From Verrucomicrobiota bacterium (GTDB lineage: Bacteria; Verrucomicrobiota; Verrucomicrobiia; CAIQCK01), in assembly GCA_026397915.1 (NCBI GenBank), contig JAPLTX010000040.1:1-35544 (forward strand): a DNA stretch of 35,544 bases. Direction: 5' to 3'. The notes beneath the pieces are model-generated. The model saw nothing but the letters and a program-made list of their open reading frames with translations. It was not told where the DNA came from and did not search any database. Both the position numbers and the translations under genes were made by a program. This document shows positions 22,032 through 30,001 of this stretch, one piece after another (positions within the stretch are counted from its first letter, which is position 1; each line of letters starts with the position of its first letter).

Positions 22032-23405
22032 ATGAAACTGATCGCCGTGCTTTTTGCCTTGGTCGCTTCGACGTGCGACCTGCTCGCTGCCCAGCCTTCT
22101 CCAAAGCCGAACATCGTCTTTATTCTTGCCGACGATCTCGGTTACGGCGACCTCGGCTGCTACGGCGCAAAGGACATTCACACACCGCGCCTCGACCGGC
22201 TGGCGCGCGAGGGCGTGCGCTTCACGCAGTTCTACTCCAACGGTCCCGAATGCTCGCCCACACGCACGGCGTTCCTCACGGGGCGCTATCAACAGCGCGT
22301 CGGCGGCTTGGAATGCGCCATCGGCATTGGGGGTGTTGGACGCTATGACGATGCGGCCCGGCTCGCCGCGCAACACCAATTGGGCCTGCCAGCCACCGAG
22401 CTAACCCTGTCGCGGCTGCTTCATGACGCGGGCTATGCCACGGCAATCACGGGCAAATGGCACCTCGGCTACGAGGAACAATTCGCGCCGAGCCGGCACG
22501 GTTTCGACCACGCCTTCTACGCGCTAGGCGGCGGGATGGATTACTTCCATCACGTTGAAGACCCACCGGACTATGCGCCCGTGTTGCGGATCAACGGCAA
22601 GCCTGTCAAACGACCCGGCTACGCGACCGACCTATTTGCCGACGAAGCCGTGCGCTGGCTGCGCGAGCACACGACACGGGATGCGAAGCGTCCTTTCTTC
22701 CTCTACGTCCCGTTCACCGCGCCGCACTCGCCGTTTCAAGCACCGGATGAGGAACAGCCCGCGCCGCTGCCCGCCGACTCCGAAAGGTGGAAGCAAAGCA
22801 AAGCTCCGCCGCGCGTGTATGCGGCGATGATCGAGCGGATGGACAACGCGATTGGGAAGCTGCTCGACACGCTCGACGAACTCGGCGCGGCAAAGAACAC
22901 GCTTGTCATTTTCGCCAGCGACAACGGCGGCACCGCCAGCGCGCGGCCGTGCGGCTTGCGCGGCATCAAGGGCACGACGTTTGAAGGCGGCATTCGGGTG
23001 CCCTGCTTCGCGCGGTGGCCTGGCATCTTGCCGGTCGGCGTGGAGCGCGCAGAACCGGCACTGACATTCGACCTCACCACCTCCATTGCCCGCGCTGCCG
23101 GAGTGACGCCACCGCGGCCGTTCGACGGCGTGGATGTGCTGGGCGCAATCGCCCGCAGCGAGCCGTTGCCTTCTCGCCCGTTGTTTTGGCGCGGTCGTCG
23201 CGGCGAACGGACGTGGCGCGCTGTGCGCGAGGGCACGCTCAAATACGTTTCCCAAGCCAACGGACTGCGCGTGGAGGAGTTTTTCTTTGATCTCGCCCTC
23301 GACAGCGGCGAGCAGAAAAACCTCCTGACCGAGCGAGCCAACGACACCGTGCGGCTCAAACAAACACTCGCCGCATGGGAAGCCGACGTGCGCCCGCAGC
23401 GGTGA
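22032..23405 (+). CDS. Exported type I sulfatase (arylsulfatase family)
   Basis: This is a 457-aa enzyme with a signal peptide (about 1-20). The active-site signature CSPTR puts the cysteine that becomes formylglycine at residue 74, with Arg78. Metal-binding residues are visible in ADDLGYGD (Asp34, Asp35) and ASDNGG (Asp297, Asn298), and GKWHLGY supplies Lys142 and His144. Such enzymes remove sulfate esters from carbohydrates or aryl compounds and need formylglycine-generating activity. The SUMF1-like gene nearby (25554-26441) lacks the usual catalytic cysteine pair, so activation probably relies on another enzyme. It lies 27 bp after the MFS gene and may be cotranscribed, although TATACT at 22014-22019 could be its own -10 box. 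Confidence 0.94.
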   Translation: MKLIAVLFALVASTCDLLAAQPSPKPNIVFILADDLGYGDLGCYGAKDIHTPRLDRLAREGVRFTQFYSNGPECSPTRTAFLTGRYQQRVGGLECAIGIGGVGRYDDAARLAAQHQLGLPATELTLSRLLHDAGYATAITGKWHLGYEEQFAPSRHGFDHAFYALGGGMDYFHHVEDPPDYAPVLRINGKPVKRPGYATDLFADEAVRWLREHTTRDAKRPFFLYVPFTAPHSPFQAPDEEQPAPLPADSERWKQSKAPPRVYAAMIERMDNAIGKLLDTLDELGAAKNTLVIFASDNGGTASARPCGLRGIKGTTFEGGIRVPCFARWPGILPVGVERAEPALTFDLTTSIARAAGVTPPRPFDGVDVLGAIARSEPLPSRPLFWRGRRGERTWRAVREGTLKYVSQANGLRVEEFFFDLALDSGEQKNLLTERANDTVRLKQTLAAWEADVRPQR

Positions 23406-23489
23406 CACCGCCGCTTGTAGCTTGAACAAATCCCCAACGACTGAAATAAATGCGCCGTTCGACTCCAGCCATGACCGGAAGACGAAACA

Positions 23490-24509
23490 ATGAAACATTA
23501 TAGCCGCCTAATCCATCGTTCCAGCGTCATTCTACTGGCGTTCACCTGTGTCGCCGTCACCGCGAGGGCTGCCGACGACCTTCGCCAGGAACTCAAGAAG
23601 GTCCCTTCCAAGGTCGTTTACGAGACGTATCAGAACGGCAACTGGGAGATCTATCAGGTCAACGCCGACGGCTCACAGCCGGTCAACCTCACCAAGACGC
23701 CCAAGATCAACGAGTGTTATCCCCAGGTGTCGCCGGATGGCACAAAGATCGCATTCACCGTGGACGAGGGCGAGGGCGAGGCGAAGGCGCGCAACATCTA
23801 TATGATGAACGCCGACGGCACCGGCCGCACGCTCGTGGCCAAATACGCCCGCTACCCATTCTGGAACCCAAAGGGCACCGCCCTCTGCTACCTGCCTGAC
23901 GAGCAGCAACAGTTCAGCATCCGCGATTACGCCTCGAAGGGCGTGTGCGTCTTTGACCTCGCTACGCGCCGCGTCACGCCACATCCGAACACGGAGCTTC
24001 ATCACCTCTACAACGCCGGCTGCACGGCGGATGACAAATGGATCCTCTCCACCGTCCATGCGGGCATGAACTTCAAGCACGCCATCCTCGCCATCGCGGC
24101 GCACGGCAAGGAGGTCTTCAATCTCAATATCCCCGGTTGCCGGCCGCACGTCAGCCCGGACGGCAAACATGTTTCATGGAACGCGAGCGACTTTACCATT
24201 CGCGTCGGCGACCTCGACTTCAGCGGTCCGGAGCCGAAGGTCATCAACCAGCGCGACGCCGTGGCCTCTGCAAAGCCCGTCGAAGTGTATCAAGCCGCAT
24301 GGTCGCCTGACGGCCGCTATCTGGCATATACCAGCGGAACGAAGACGGAAAAGAAGCTCGGCCTTGCGCCAGAACTGATCGGAGTCGAAGCACCCGGCTG
24401 GAACATCTTCGTTGCCGATGCCAATGCCAGCAACCGCTTCGTGCAACTCACCACCGACGGTTGCTCCAACAAGGAGCCCGACTGGGCGCCGGTGCCCAAA
24501 CGCAAGTGA
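23490..24509 (+). CDS. Exported TolB-like beta-propeller protein, copy 1
   Basis: This 339-aa protein has a signal peptide (about 1-27, ending ARAAD). It is built from TolB/PD40-type beta-propeller repeats, recognisable as CYPQVSPDGTKIAFT, CRPHVSPDGKHVSWN, QAAWSPDGRYLAYTS and the final NKEPDWAPV. Such propellers act as binding scaffolds; no catalytic motif is seen. The next gene encodes a paralogue with the same order of motifs. It follows the sulfatase by 84 bp. A role in binding or displaying a substrate at the envelope is only a guess. Confidence 0.85.
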   Translation: MKHYSRLIHRSSVILLAFTCVAVTARAADDLRQELKKVPSKVVYETYQNGNWEIYQVNADGSQPVNLTKTPKINECYPQVSPDGTKIAFTVDEGEGEAKARNIYMMNADGTGRTLVAKYARYPFWNPKGTALCYLPDEQQQFSIRDYASKGVCVFDLATRRVTPHPNTELHHLYNAGCTADDKWILSTVHAGMNFKHAILAIAAHGKEVFNLNIPGCRPHVSPDGKHVSWNASDFTIRVGDLDFSGPEPKVINQRDAVASAKPVEVYQAAWSPDGRYLAYTSGTKTEKKLGLAPELIGVEAPGWNIFVADANASNRFVQLTTDGCSNKEPDWAPVPKRK

Positions 24510-24534
24510 TGAATTCTATTGTTCGCCTCGAGCC

Positions 24535-25557
24535 ATGATCTACAGTCGCCGATTCCCTCACCGCTGGAGCATGGTCGCGCTGACAATGCTCTGCGCCGCC
24601 GCTGTGTCCGCTTGGGCCGCCGATGATCTTCGCGAAGAGTTCAAAAAGGTGCCTTACAAAATCCTTTATGAGACGTATCGCGACGGCAACTGGGACATTT
24701 ACCAAATCAACGCCAACGGCTCGCAACCGGTCAATCTCACCCAAACGCCCAACATCAACGAACTTTGCCCCCACGTTTCCGCCGACGGCCGGCGGATCTG
24801 TTTTGTGATTGATGAGGGCGAGGGAGAGCAGCGTTCCCGCAGCGTATGGCGTATGAACATTGACGGCACCGGCCGCCAGATGGTGGCCCGCGCGGGCCGC
24901 GAACCATGCTGGACCGCTGGCGACAAGGGCATCGTCTATCTCAAGAGCGAAACCGAGCGGTTCACCGTGATGGACTACGTCACGAAGGGGCTTTTCGTGC
25001 ACAATCTGGTTTCGGGTCGGGACGCGGCGCATCCCAATCCGGACATACACCATCTATTCAACATCTGCAGCACTCCGGACGGAAAATGGTATGTGTCTTC
25101 GCTTCATGCCGGCATGGGTTACTCGCATGCCATTGTGGCAATCGAAGTCCAAGGTCCGAAGGTCTTCAACCTTGGAATTCCCGGCTGCCGGCCGGACGTG
25201 AGTCCCGACGGCAAGCGGATCGCCTGGGCCTCGGGCAACTTCTCGCTGGCAATCGGCGACCTGGACTTCTCCGGCCCGGAGCCGCACGTGCTTCACGCTC
25301 ACGACATCCTCGTCAGTCCCGAACCCATGAAGATCCAGCACATAGACTGGTCGCCGGACGGACGCTATGTGGCCTTCAGTCGCGGGCCGTATAATAAGAA
25401 GGGCCTCGCGATCGCGCCCTCGATCGTCGGCGTTCAGGCCCCGGGCTGGAACATCTGCGTGGCCGACCCGAGCACGACCAACCGTTGGTTGGCCATTACC
25501 ACCGACGGCAAGAGCAACAAAGAACCTGACTGGGCTCCTCTGCCCTCGCACAAATGA
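24535..25557 (+). CDS. Exported TolB-like beta-propeller protein, copy 2
   Basis: This 340-aa paralogue of the preceding gene (more than half of positions alike by eye) is evidently a tandem duplication. Shared motifs include ADDLREEFKKVP after the signal peptide, NGSQPVNLTQTPNIN, DGTGRQMVAR, GDLDFSGPEPHV and NKEPDWAPL at the end. The start at 24535 gives a signal peptide (about 1-28) and lies 25 bp after copy 1. A longer in-frame extension overlapping copy 1 is rejected because it lacks a signal peptide. The gene overlaps the SUMF1-like gene by 4 bp (ATGA), so it is probably translated in the same operon. Confidence 0.86.
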   Translation: MIYSRRFPHRWSMVALTMLCAAAVSAWAADDLREEFKKVPYKILYETYRDGNWDIYQINANGSQPVNLTQTPNINELCPHVSADGRRICFVIDEGEGEQRSRSVWRMNIDGTGRQMVARAGREPCWTAGDKGIVYLKSETERFTVMDYVTKGLFVHNLVSGRDAAHPNPDIHHLFNICSTPDGKWYVSSLHAGMGYSHAIVAIEVQGPKVFNLGIPGCRPDVSPDGKRIAWASGNFSLAIGDLDFSGPEPHVLHAHDILVSPEPMKIQHIDWSPDGRYVAFSRGPYNKKGLAIAPSIVGVQAPGWNICVADPSTTNRWLAITTDGKSNKEPDWAPLPSHK

Positions 25558-26441
25558 AGAATCCTATTGTCGGCAAATCTGGAACTGTGGTGGCACGGCT
25601 TGCGTGCTGCCTCTGCGCCGTCATCAGTCTGGCGTGCGGCTGCGGTGTGGAGGAAAAAAGCGGCGCGCCGACGACTGCGCTGCCGACGATTCAAACCAAG
25701 TCCGGCTCGGAGATGGTGCTGATTCCCGCAGGCGAGTTCGTGATGGGCCACGTCGGTGGCAAGCCCGACGAAGCTCCCGCTCACACCGTCCGCGTCGAAG
25801 CGTTCCTAATGGACCGCACCGAAGTCACCCAGCAACAGTTCGCCAAGCTCATGCGGGACAATCCCTCGCCCTCGCACTTTCGCGGAGCCGACCGGCCCGT
25901 CGAGCAGGTTGGCTGGGGCGAGGCCGCCATCTACTGCAACCTGCGCTCGAAGGACGAGGACTTTGAGCCTTGCTACAACGAGACCACCGCCAAGTGCAAC
26001 TTCGCCGCCAACGGCTATCGCTTGCCAACGGAGGCGGAATGGGAGTATGCCTGCCGCGCCGGCTCCGCTGACGACTACAGCTTCGGCACCGATCCGCGCC
26101 TGTTGTCGCAGCACGGATGGTTCGCGGAGAATGCCGGCAAGATGACCCAGCCTGTCGCTCGCAAGAAGCCGAACGCGTGGGGCCTCTTCGACATGCATGG
26201 CAACGTCGCCGAGTGGTGCAACGACATCTATGACGCTGCTTATTACCCCAAAAGTCCAGCCGCGAACCCGCGCGGTCCCGACGACGGCGAGCGATACGTT
26301 CTCCGCGGCGGCGCGTGGAACTCCACTGCCGAGCGTTGCCGTTCCGCTGCGCGGCGCTACGAAAGCCCCGGTTTTCAGGACGCGTGTTTTTCCCGCGACG
26401 CCATCGGCTTCCGCTGCGTCCGCCGGCCATCCGCCAAATAA
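25554..26441 (+). CDS. SUMF1/FGE-like lipoprotein, probably not a formylglycine generator
   Basis: This 295-aa protein has a lipoprotein signal (SLAC, Cys28). A SUMF1-type domain follows: MVLIPAGEFVMG, DRTEVTQQQFAKLM, YRLPTEAEWEYACRAG, WGLFDMHGNVAEWCND and LRGGAWNSTAERCRSAARR, ending IGFRCVRR. True formylglycine-generating enzymes carry two cysteines in the segment after GGSW. Here Asn256 stands at the first position and only Cys262 remains nearby. Activity on the sulfatase is thus doubtful; many SUMF1-fold proteins have other roles, including ligand binding and other oxidations. It lies in one operon with the TolB-like genes and three genes after the sulfatase. It should be anchored in the outer or inner membrane facing the periplasm. 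Confidence 0.88.
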   Translation: MKNPIVGKSGTVVARLACCLCAVISLACGCGVEEKSGAPTTALPTIQTKSGSEMVLIPAGEFVMGHVGGKPDEAPAHTVRVEAFLMDRTEVTQQQFAKLMRDNPSPSHFRGADRPVEQVGWGEAAIYCNLRSKDEDFEPCYNETTAKCNFAANGYRLPTEAEWEYACRAGSADDYSFGTDPRLLSQHGWFAENAGKMTQPVARKKPNAWGLFDMHGNVAEWCNDIYDAAYYPKSPAANPRGPDDGERYVLRGGAWNSTAERCRSAARRYESPGFQDACFSRDAIGFRCVRRPSAK

Positions 26442-26473
26442 CAGCAGATTGCGTAATCGCAGCGACAAATCAC

Positions 26474-26503
26474 CTGACAACCGGTTCCGCATCGGCTTAT
26501 AGT
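26474..26503 (+). promoter_or_regulatory. Likely promoter of the NHL-like and PhnD-PQQ genes
   Basis: CTGACA at 26474-26479 and TATAGT at 26498-26503 are 18 bp apart, giving a leader of about 43 nt before the ATG at 26553. It lies in the 111-bp gap after the SUMF1-like gene, which suggests that the last two genes of the cluster form their own unit. Confidence 0.45.
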
Positions 26504-26552
26504 GCGATCCGCTGATAACAACACCGGGTTTCGCCAACGAAACGACACCATC

Positions 26553-27449
26553 ATGAACCGACCTTTGCTGATTGCAGCGTTTTCCATCGCTGTGGCCATC
26601 GCCAGCGCCGACACGCCTGTCCCCACGCATCAACAAACCCGCAAGATCGGCACCACCAAGGCCACTGAAAGTCAGTCCCTCTCCCACTTCTGCCTCAACG
26701 CCGCTGGCGACATCGTTGCCTGTGACGACGGCGACGACGTCGTGCGCGTCATCACGATGAGCGACCAGCTCAAGGCCACATGGAAAATGCCGTTTGCCCC
26801 GCACGCCATCGCCGCCCGCGCGGATGGCACCTATGTGGTAACCGGCCCCGCGACGGTTGCGCTGCTCAGCCCCGGCGGCAAAATCCTCAAGACAGCAGAA
26901 CTGCCCGTCGGTCCCAAGTTCTCCCGCTCGCCCGGCGCCGCTGTCATCAAGGATGATATTTTCGTCTGCTCCCGCGCCGGCACATCCTTCTCGGTCTTCC
27001 GGTTCAACAAGGAACTGGGCGACTGCAAGGAGATCATCCGCGGCTTGCGCGGTTGTTGCGGCTGCCAGGACATCGGCACTGATGGCAAGGACCTCTATGT
27101 CGTCGAGAACGCGCGCCACCACGTGCTGCGCCTCGATCGTGACGGAAACAAACTCGGAGAGTTCGGCAAACGCGACCCCGACTCTCTCGAAGGCTACGGT
27201 GGCTGTTGCGAGCCTAAGAACATCTGCTTCGGCTCCGGCGGCACCATCTACACGGCCGAATCGAACAACTTCCGAGTCAAACGATGGAGCGCCAACGGCA
27301 AGTGCACGCTCGTGGCGTTGGTGAAGTCGCAATACGTCGGCTGCACGCAGGTGGCCATCGCCACCAACAAAGATGGCAGCGAACTGTATTTTTTGGACAA
27401 AGTCGGCGGCGTCATCCACGTGCTGACCGGTCCGGCCCTGGGAAAGTAG
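26553..27449 (+). CDS. Exported NHL-like beta-propeller with clustered cysteines (298 aa)
   Basis: The start at 26553 is chosen because it begins a signal peptide (NRPLLIAAFSIAVAIASAD); a longer frame upstream lacks one. Repeats such as NAAGDIVACDDGDDVVRVI, GTDGKDLYVVENARHHVLRL and GSGGTIYTAESNNFRVKRW are NHL/six-bladed propeller blades. Unusually, one blade contains CCGC (Cys168, 169, 171) and the next YGGCCEPKNIC (Cys218, 219, 225), which looks like a metal-binding face. The gene for the PhnD-PQQ fusion starts 3 bp after its stop, so the two are almost certainly cotranslated partners. The exact family and ligand are unknown to me. Confidence 0.82.
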   Translation: MNRPLLIAAFSIAVAIASADTPVPTHQQTRKIGTTKATESQSLSHFCLNAAGDIVACDDGDDVVRVITMSDQLKATWKMPFAPHAIAARADGTYVVTGPATVALLSPGGKILKTAELPVGPKFSRSPGAAVIKDDIFVCSRAGTSFSVFRFNKELGDCKEIIRGLRGCCGCQDIGTDGKDLYVVENARHHVLRLDRDGNKLGEFGKRDPDSLEGYGGCCEPKNICFGSGGTIYTAESNNFRVKRWSANGKCTLVALVKSQYVGCTQVAIATNKDGSELYFLDKVGGVIHVLTGPALGK

Positions 27450-27452
27450 CGC

Positions 27453-29495
27453 ATGCCTGCCGCCAAGCCTCTTTCTGGTTTTCTGAAACCGCCTGTTCTT
27501 CCATTCGCGTTGCTCGCTCTCGCCATAGGTTGTGGCCAGCCTGCGCCGCCGCCCGTCACACGCGAACCGCTCCGCATGGTCGTGATGGATCCGCTCTGCA
27601 AGCAACTCGCCTGCGCGTGCGTGCAGGGCTTTGCCCAGCGTGACTACCAGTCGCTCGCGGCGTTCATGAGCGCAAAGCTCGACCGCCCAGTCGAGGCGTT
27701 CGTGCAAGAGAGTTTGAAGGAAGCCGGGCGCGTCACCGATGGAACACTCGATCTGATCATCGGCAAACAGTCGGAGGTTTGCGCGCAAGCCACCGCTATC
27801 AATATCTCGATCACACCGCTGGCGATGTTGACCGACCGCGAAGGCAAAACGACGCTCACCGGCCTTTTCATTGTGCGTAGCGACGACCCCGCCAAGAGCG
27901 TCGCCGACCTGAAAGGACGGAGAGTTCTTTTCGGCCCACCGACTTGCGATGAGAAACACGCCGCTGCGCTAGCGATGATGAAGTCGCTCGGCCTGACGCC
28001 CCCCACCAAGCCAGAGACGTTGGCCACGTGCAACCAAATCGGTCTGGCGGTTCTTGAAAAGCAAGCCGACGCAGGCGTCATCTCCAGCTACGCAATGGCG
28101 TTGCTGGAAGGCTGCGGCACGATTGGCAAGGGCGAGCTTCGCGTCATCGGCCACACAGCGCCAGTTCCATTTATCAGTGCGTTCGCCACGAAGCGCGTCT
28201 CGGCGGCAGATGCGGTGGCAATCACAAAGGCGCTGCTGGCTGTCGGCAGTGACGCACAGTTGAAACGGAAGATGGAAACCCGTGACGGCTTCGTTTCGTG
28301 TCCCACCGCAACGGAAACCACTGGTTGGACCGACTGGCGCGGCGGACCGCGACGCGACGCCATCCGCAGCGACGTGCCGTTAAAGCTGCCGGCTCAGGCG
28401 CGCTTCCTCTGGCGCAAGAAGATGGAAAGCCCCGCGATGGCCGGCATCGCCGTCCAGCCGCCGTTCCTGATCGTCGCCGACAAAACGAGCGGCACAACCA
28501 ACGACACATGGCGCTGTCTCAACGCCAACACCGGCGAACAACTCTGGGAATTGACCTATCGCGCGACTGGCGAGCTAGACTACACCAACACGCCGCGGGC
28601 CACACCGGTTATCATTGGCGAGAAAGTCTATTTGCTCAGCGCGTTCGGCCATCTGCATTGCGTCGAACTGAAGACCGGCAAGGTTCTCTGGAAGCGCGAA
28701 CTGCTCGCCGACTTCGGCGGCAAACCCTTGGCGTGGGGATTCTGTCCCAGCCCGATGATTGACGGCGACCGCCTCATCACCGGCACCGCGTCGAAGGACG
28801 CCGCCATCGTCGCACTCGACCGCCACACCGGCAAGCTCCTCTGGAAGACGCCCGGCGAGCCAATGGCTCACGGCGCCATGTTGCTGGACGTGTTCGGCGG
28901 CCGGCGGCAACTTGTCGGCTATGACATCGAATCCATCCGCGGATGGGACCCGGAAACCGGCAAGTGCCTGTGGAGCGTTACGCCGCCAAAACCGCGCGAC
29001 TACAACGTGCCCACGCCGCTGAAGTTCGGCGAGTTCCTGCTCCTCTCCACGGACGACCACGCCACGCGGCTCCATGCGTTCAATGCCGACGGCACCATCC
29101 GCCCACAGCCAGTCGCAAAGCACAATGACCTCAAGCCGGAAATCTCCACGCCGGTCATTGTCAACGGCCTGATCTTCGGCACGATCAACGACCTGCTGTT
29201 CTGCCTCGACGCCGCCAATGGACTGGCCGAGCAATGGCGCGTCGAGGACAAAGCCCTGAACGAATACGCCAGCCTCATCGGCGGCAACAATCGCGTCCTC
29301 GCCACAACCACCACTGGCGAACTGCTGCTCTTCGCCGCCGAGCCGCAAGCCTGCCGCGTCATCTCCAGGCTGCAAGTCTTCCAAGGGAAGGACGGCCGCT
29401 CTCCCGACATCTGGGCGCATCCCGCCCTTGTGGGCGACCGTCTCTATCTGCGCAGTCCGGAGGAGACTGTTTGCTTGCTCTTGGACAGGAACTGA
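27453..29495 (+). CDS. Lipoprotein fusing a PhnD-like binding domain to a PQQ-type beta-propeller
   Basis: This 680-aa protein has a lipoprotein signal with lipobox AIGC near residue 27. Residues about 40-275 resemble the periplasmic phosphate/phosphonate-binding (PhnD) family. GLFIVRSDDPAKSVADLKGR, then VLFGPPTCDEKHAAALAMMK and VLEKQADAGVISSYAMALLE are typical lobes, but there are extra cysteines (DPLCKQLACACVQGF). Residues about 290-680 form a PQQ-like propeller opening with GWTDWRGGPRRDA and containing blades such as LNANTGEQLWEL, LKTGKVLWKREL and LDRHTGKLLWKTP. No transporter genes are near, so it is more likely a sensor or a redox/binding protein than an ABC component. It follows the Cys-rich propeller gene by 3 bp. 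Confidence 0.83.
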   Translation: MPAAKPLSGFLKPPVLPFALLALAIGCGQPAPPPVTREPLRMVVMDPLCKQLACACVQGFAQRDYQSLAAFMSAKLDRPVEAFVQESLKEAGRVTDGTLDLIIGKQSEVCAQATAINISITPLAMLTDREGKTTLTGLFIVRSDDPAKSVADLKGRRVLFGPPTCDEKHAAALAMMKSLGLTPPTKPETLATCNQIGLAVLEKQADAGVISSYAMALLEGCGTIGKGELRVIGHTAPVPFISAFATKRVSAADAVAITKALLAVGSDAQLKRKMETRDGFVSCPTATETTGWTDWRGGPRRDAIRSDVPLKLPAQARFLWRKKMESPAMAGIAVQPPFLIVADKTSGTTNDTWRCLNANTGEQLWELTYRATGELDYTNTPRATPVIIGEKVYLLSAFGHLHCVELKTGKVLWKRELLADFGGKPLAWGFCPSPMIDGDRLITGTASKDAAIVALDRHTGKLLWKTPGEPMAHGAMLLDVFGGRRQLVGYDIESIRGWDPETGKCLWSVTPPKPRDYNVPTPLKFGEFLLLSTDDHATRLHAFNADGTIRPQPVAKHNDLKPEISTPVIVNGLIFGTINDLLFCLDAANGLAEQWRVEDKALNEYASLIGGNNRVLATTTTGELLLFAAEPQACRVISRLQVFQGKDGRSPDIWAHPALVGDRLYLRSPEETVCLLLDRN

Positions 29496-29548
29496 ACGGG
29501 TGGATTTTTGCGGTCGCGTATGCTTCAATCCGCAGGCAGGCGCAGCGT

Positions 29549-29623
29549 GGGCGGTTAGCTCAGTGGTAGAGCACGTGCTTTACACGCACGCGGTCGCAGG
29601 TTCGAACCCTGCACCGCCCACCA
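29549..29623 (+). tRNA. tRNA-Val (anticodon TAC), CCA encoded
   Basis: All arms fold. The acceptor GGGCGGT pairs with ACCGCCC, the D-arm is GCTC-AGTGGTAGA-GC, and the anticodon stem CGTGC/GCACG holds the loop TTTACAC, giving anticodon TAC. The T-arm is GCAGG-TTCGAAC-CCTGC. The discriminator A is followed by a genomic CCA. It reads GUA codons (and by wobble others of valine). Its 3' end is directly followed by a truncated integrase frame, marking it as a probable integration site. Confidence 0.97.
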
Positions 29624-29785
29624 GCTTTTCCATTAGAAGTCGCCCTCGAAATGGGCAACTCACCACAGATCGTATTTCAGCACTATCGAGAATTGGTAAC
29701 GCCACGCGATGCGCTGGCTTGGTGGGCTATCATGCCAAAGACACCGGCGAACGTGCTGCCGATGAAGATCGCTCTGGCGCACTAG
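29624..29785 (+). pseudogene. C-terminal remnant of a tyrosine recombinase (integrase)
   Basis: In frame from the base after the tRNA CCA, the sequence encodes LEVALEMGNSPQIVFQHYRE, then LVTPRDALAWWAIMP and a stop codon at 29783. This is the C-terminal end of phage/island integrases, with the catalytic Tyr in HYREL and the Trp-rich end typical of this group. All upstream catalytic regions (the Arg and His boxes) are missing, so the gene is a stump. The truncation point coincides with the tRNA 3' end, as expected from recombination or deletion at an attachment site. The following 216 bp to 30001 hold no gene I can support. Confidence 0.75.
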
Positions 29786-30001
29786 CTCGGTCACAGTTTC
29801 AGCATAGGTGGCGGCCCGTCAACGCAAACATCCCCTGCCCCGCTTGGTTCGCGATTCAAAGCCACAGAACCCACCGATGCGCCTCGGTCGTTTTGTGAAT
29901 TGCGGAAAACTACTGTGCCTGTCATCATTCGCGCCGCCGAGAGAGGCAATCGAATGGGCGCAAGAAACCGCAAGACTTCGACTAAGCCGACCTCGTGAAA
30001 C

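Noticed and set aside
25806..27959. Long minus-strand frame opposite the SUMF1-like and NHL-like genes
   Set aside because: It spans two clearly supported plus-strand genes and their promoter, and has no family resemblance.
29428..29898. Coding frame running through the tRNA gene
   Set aside because: It overlaps a well-folded tRNA-Val and has no domain. Only the integrase stump in another frame after the tRNA is credible.
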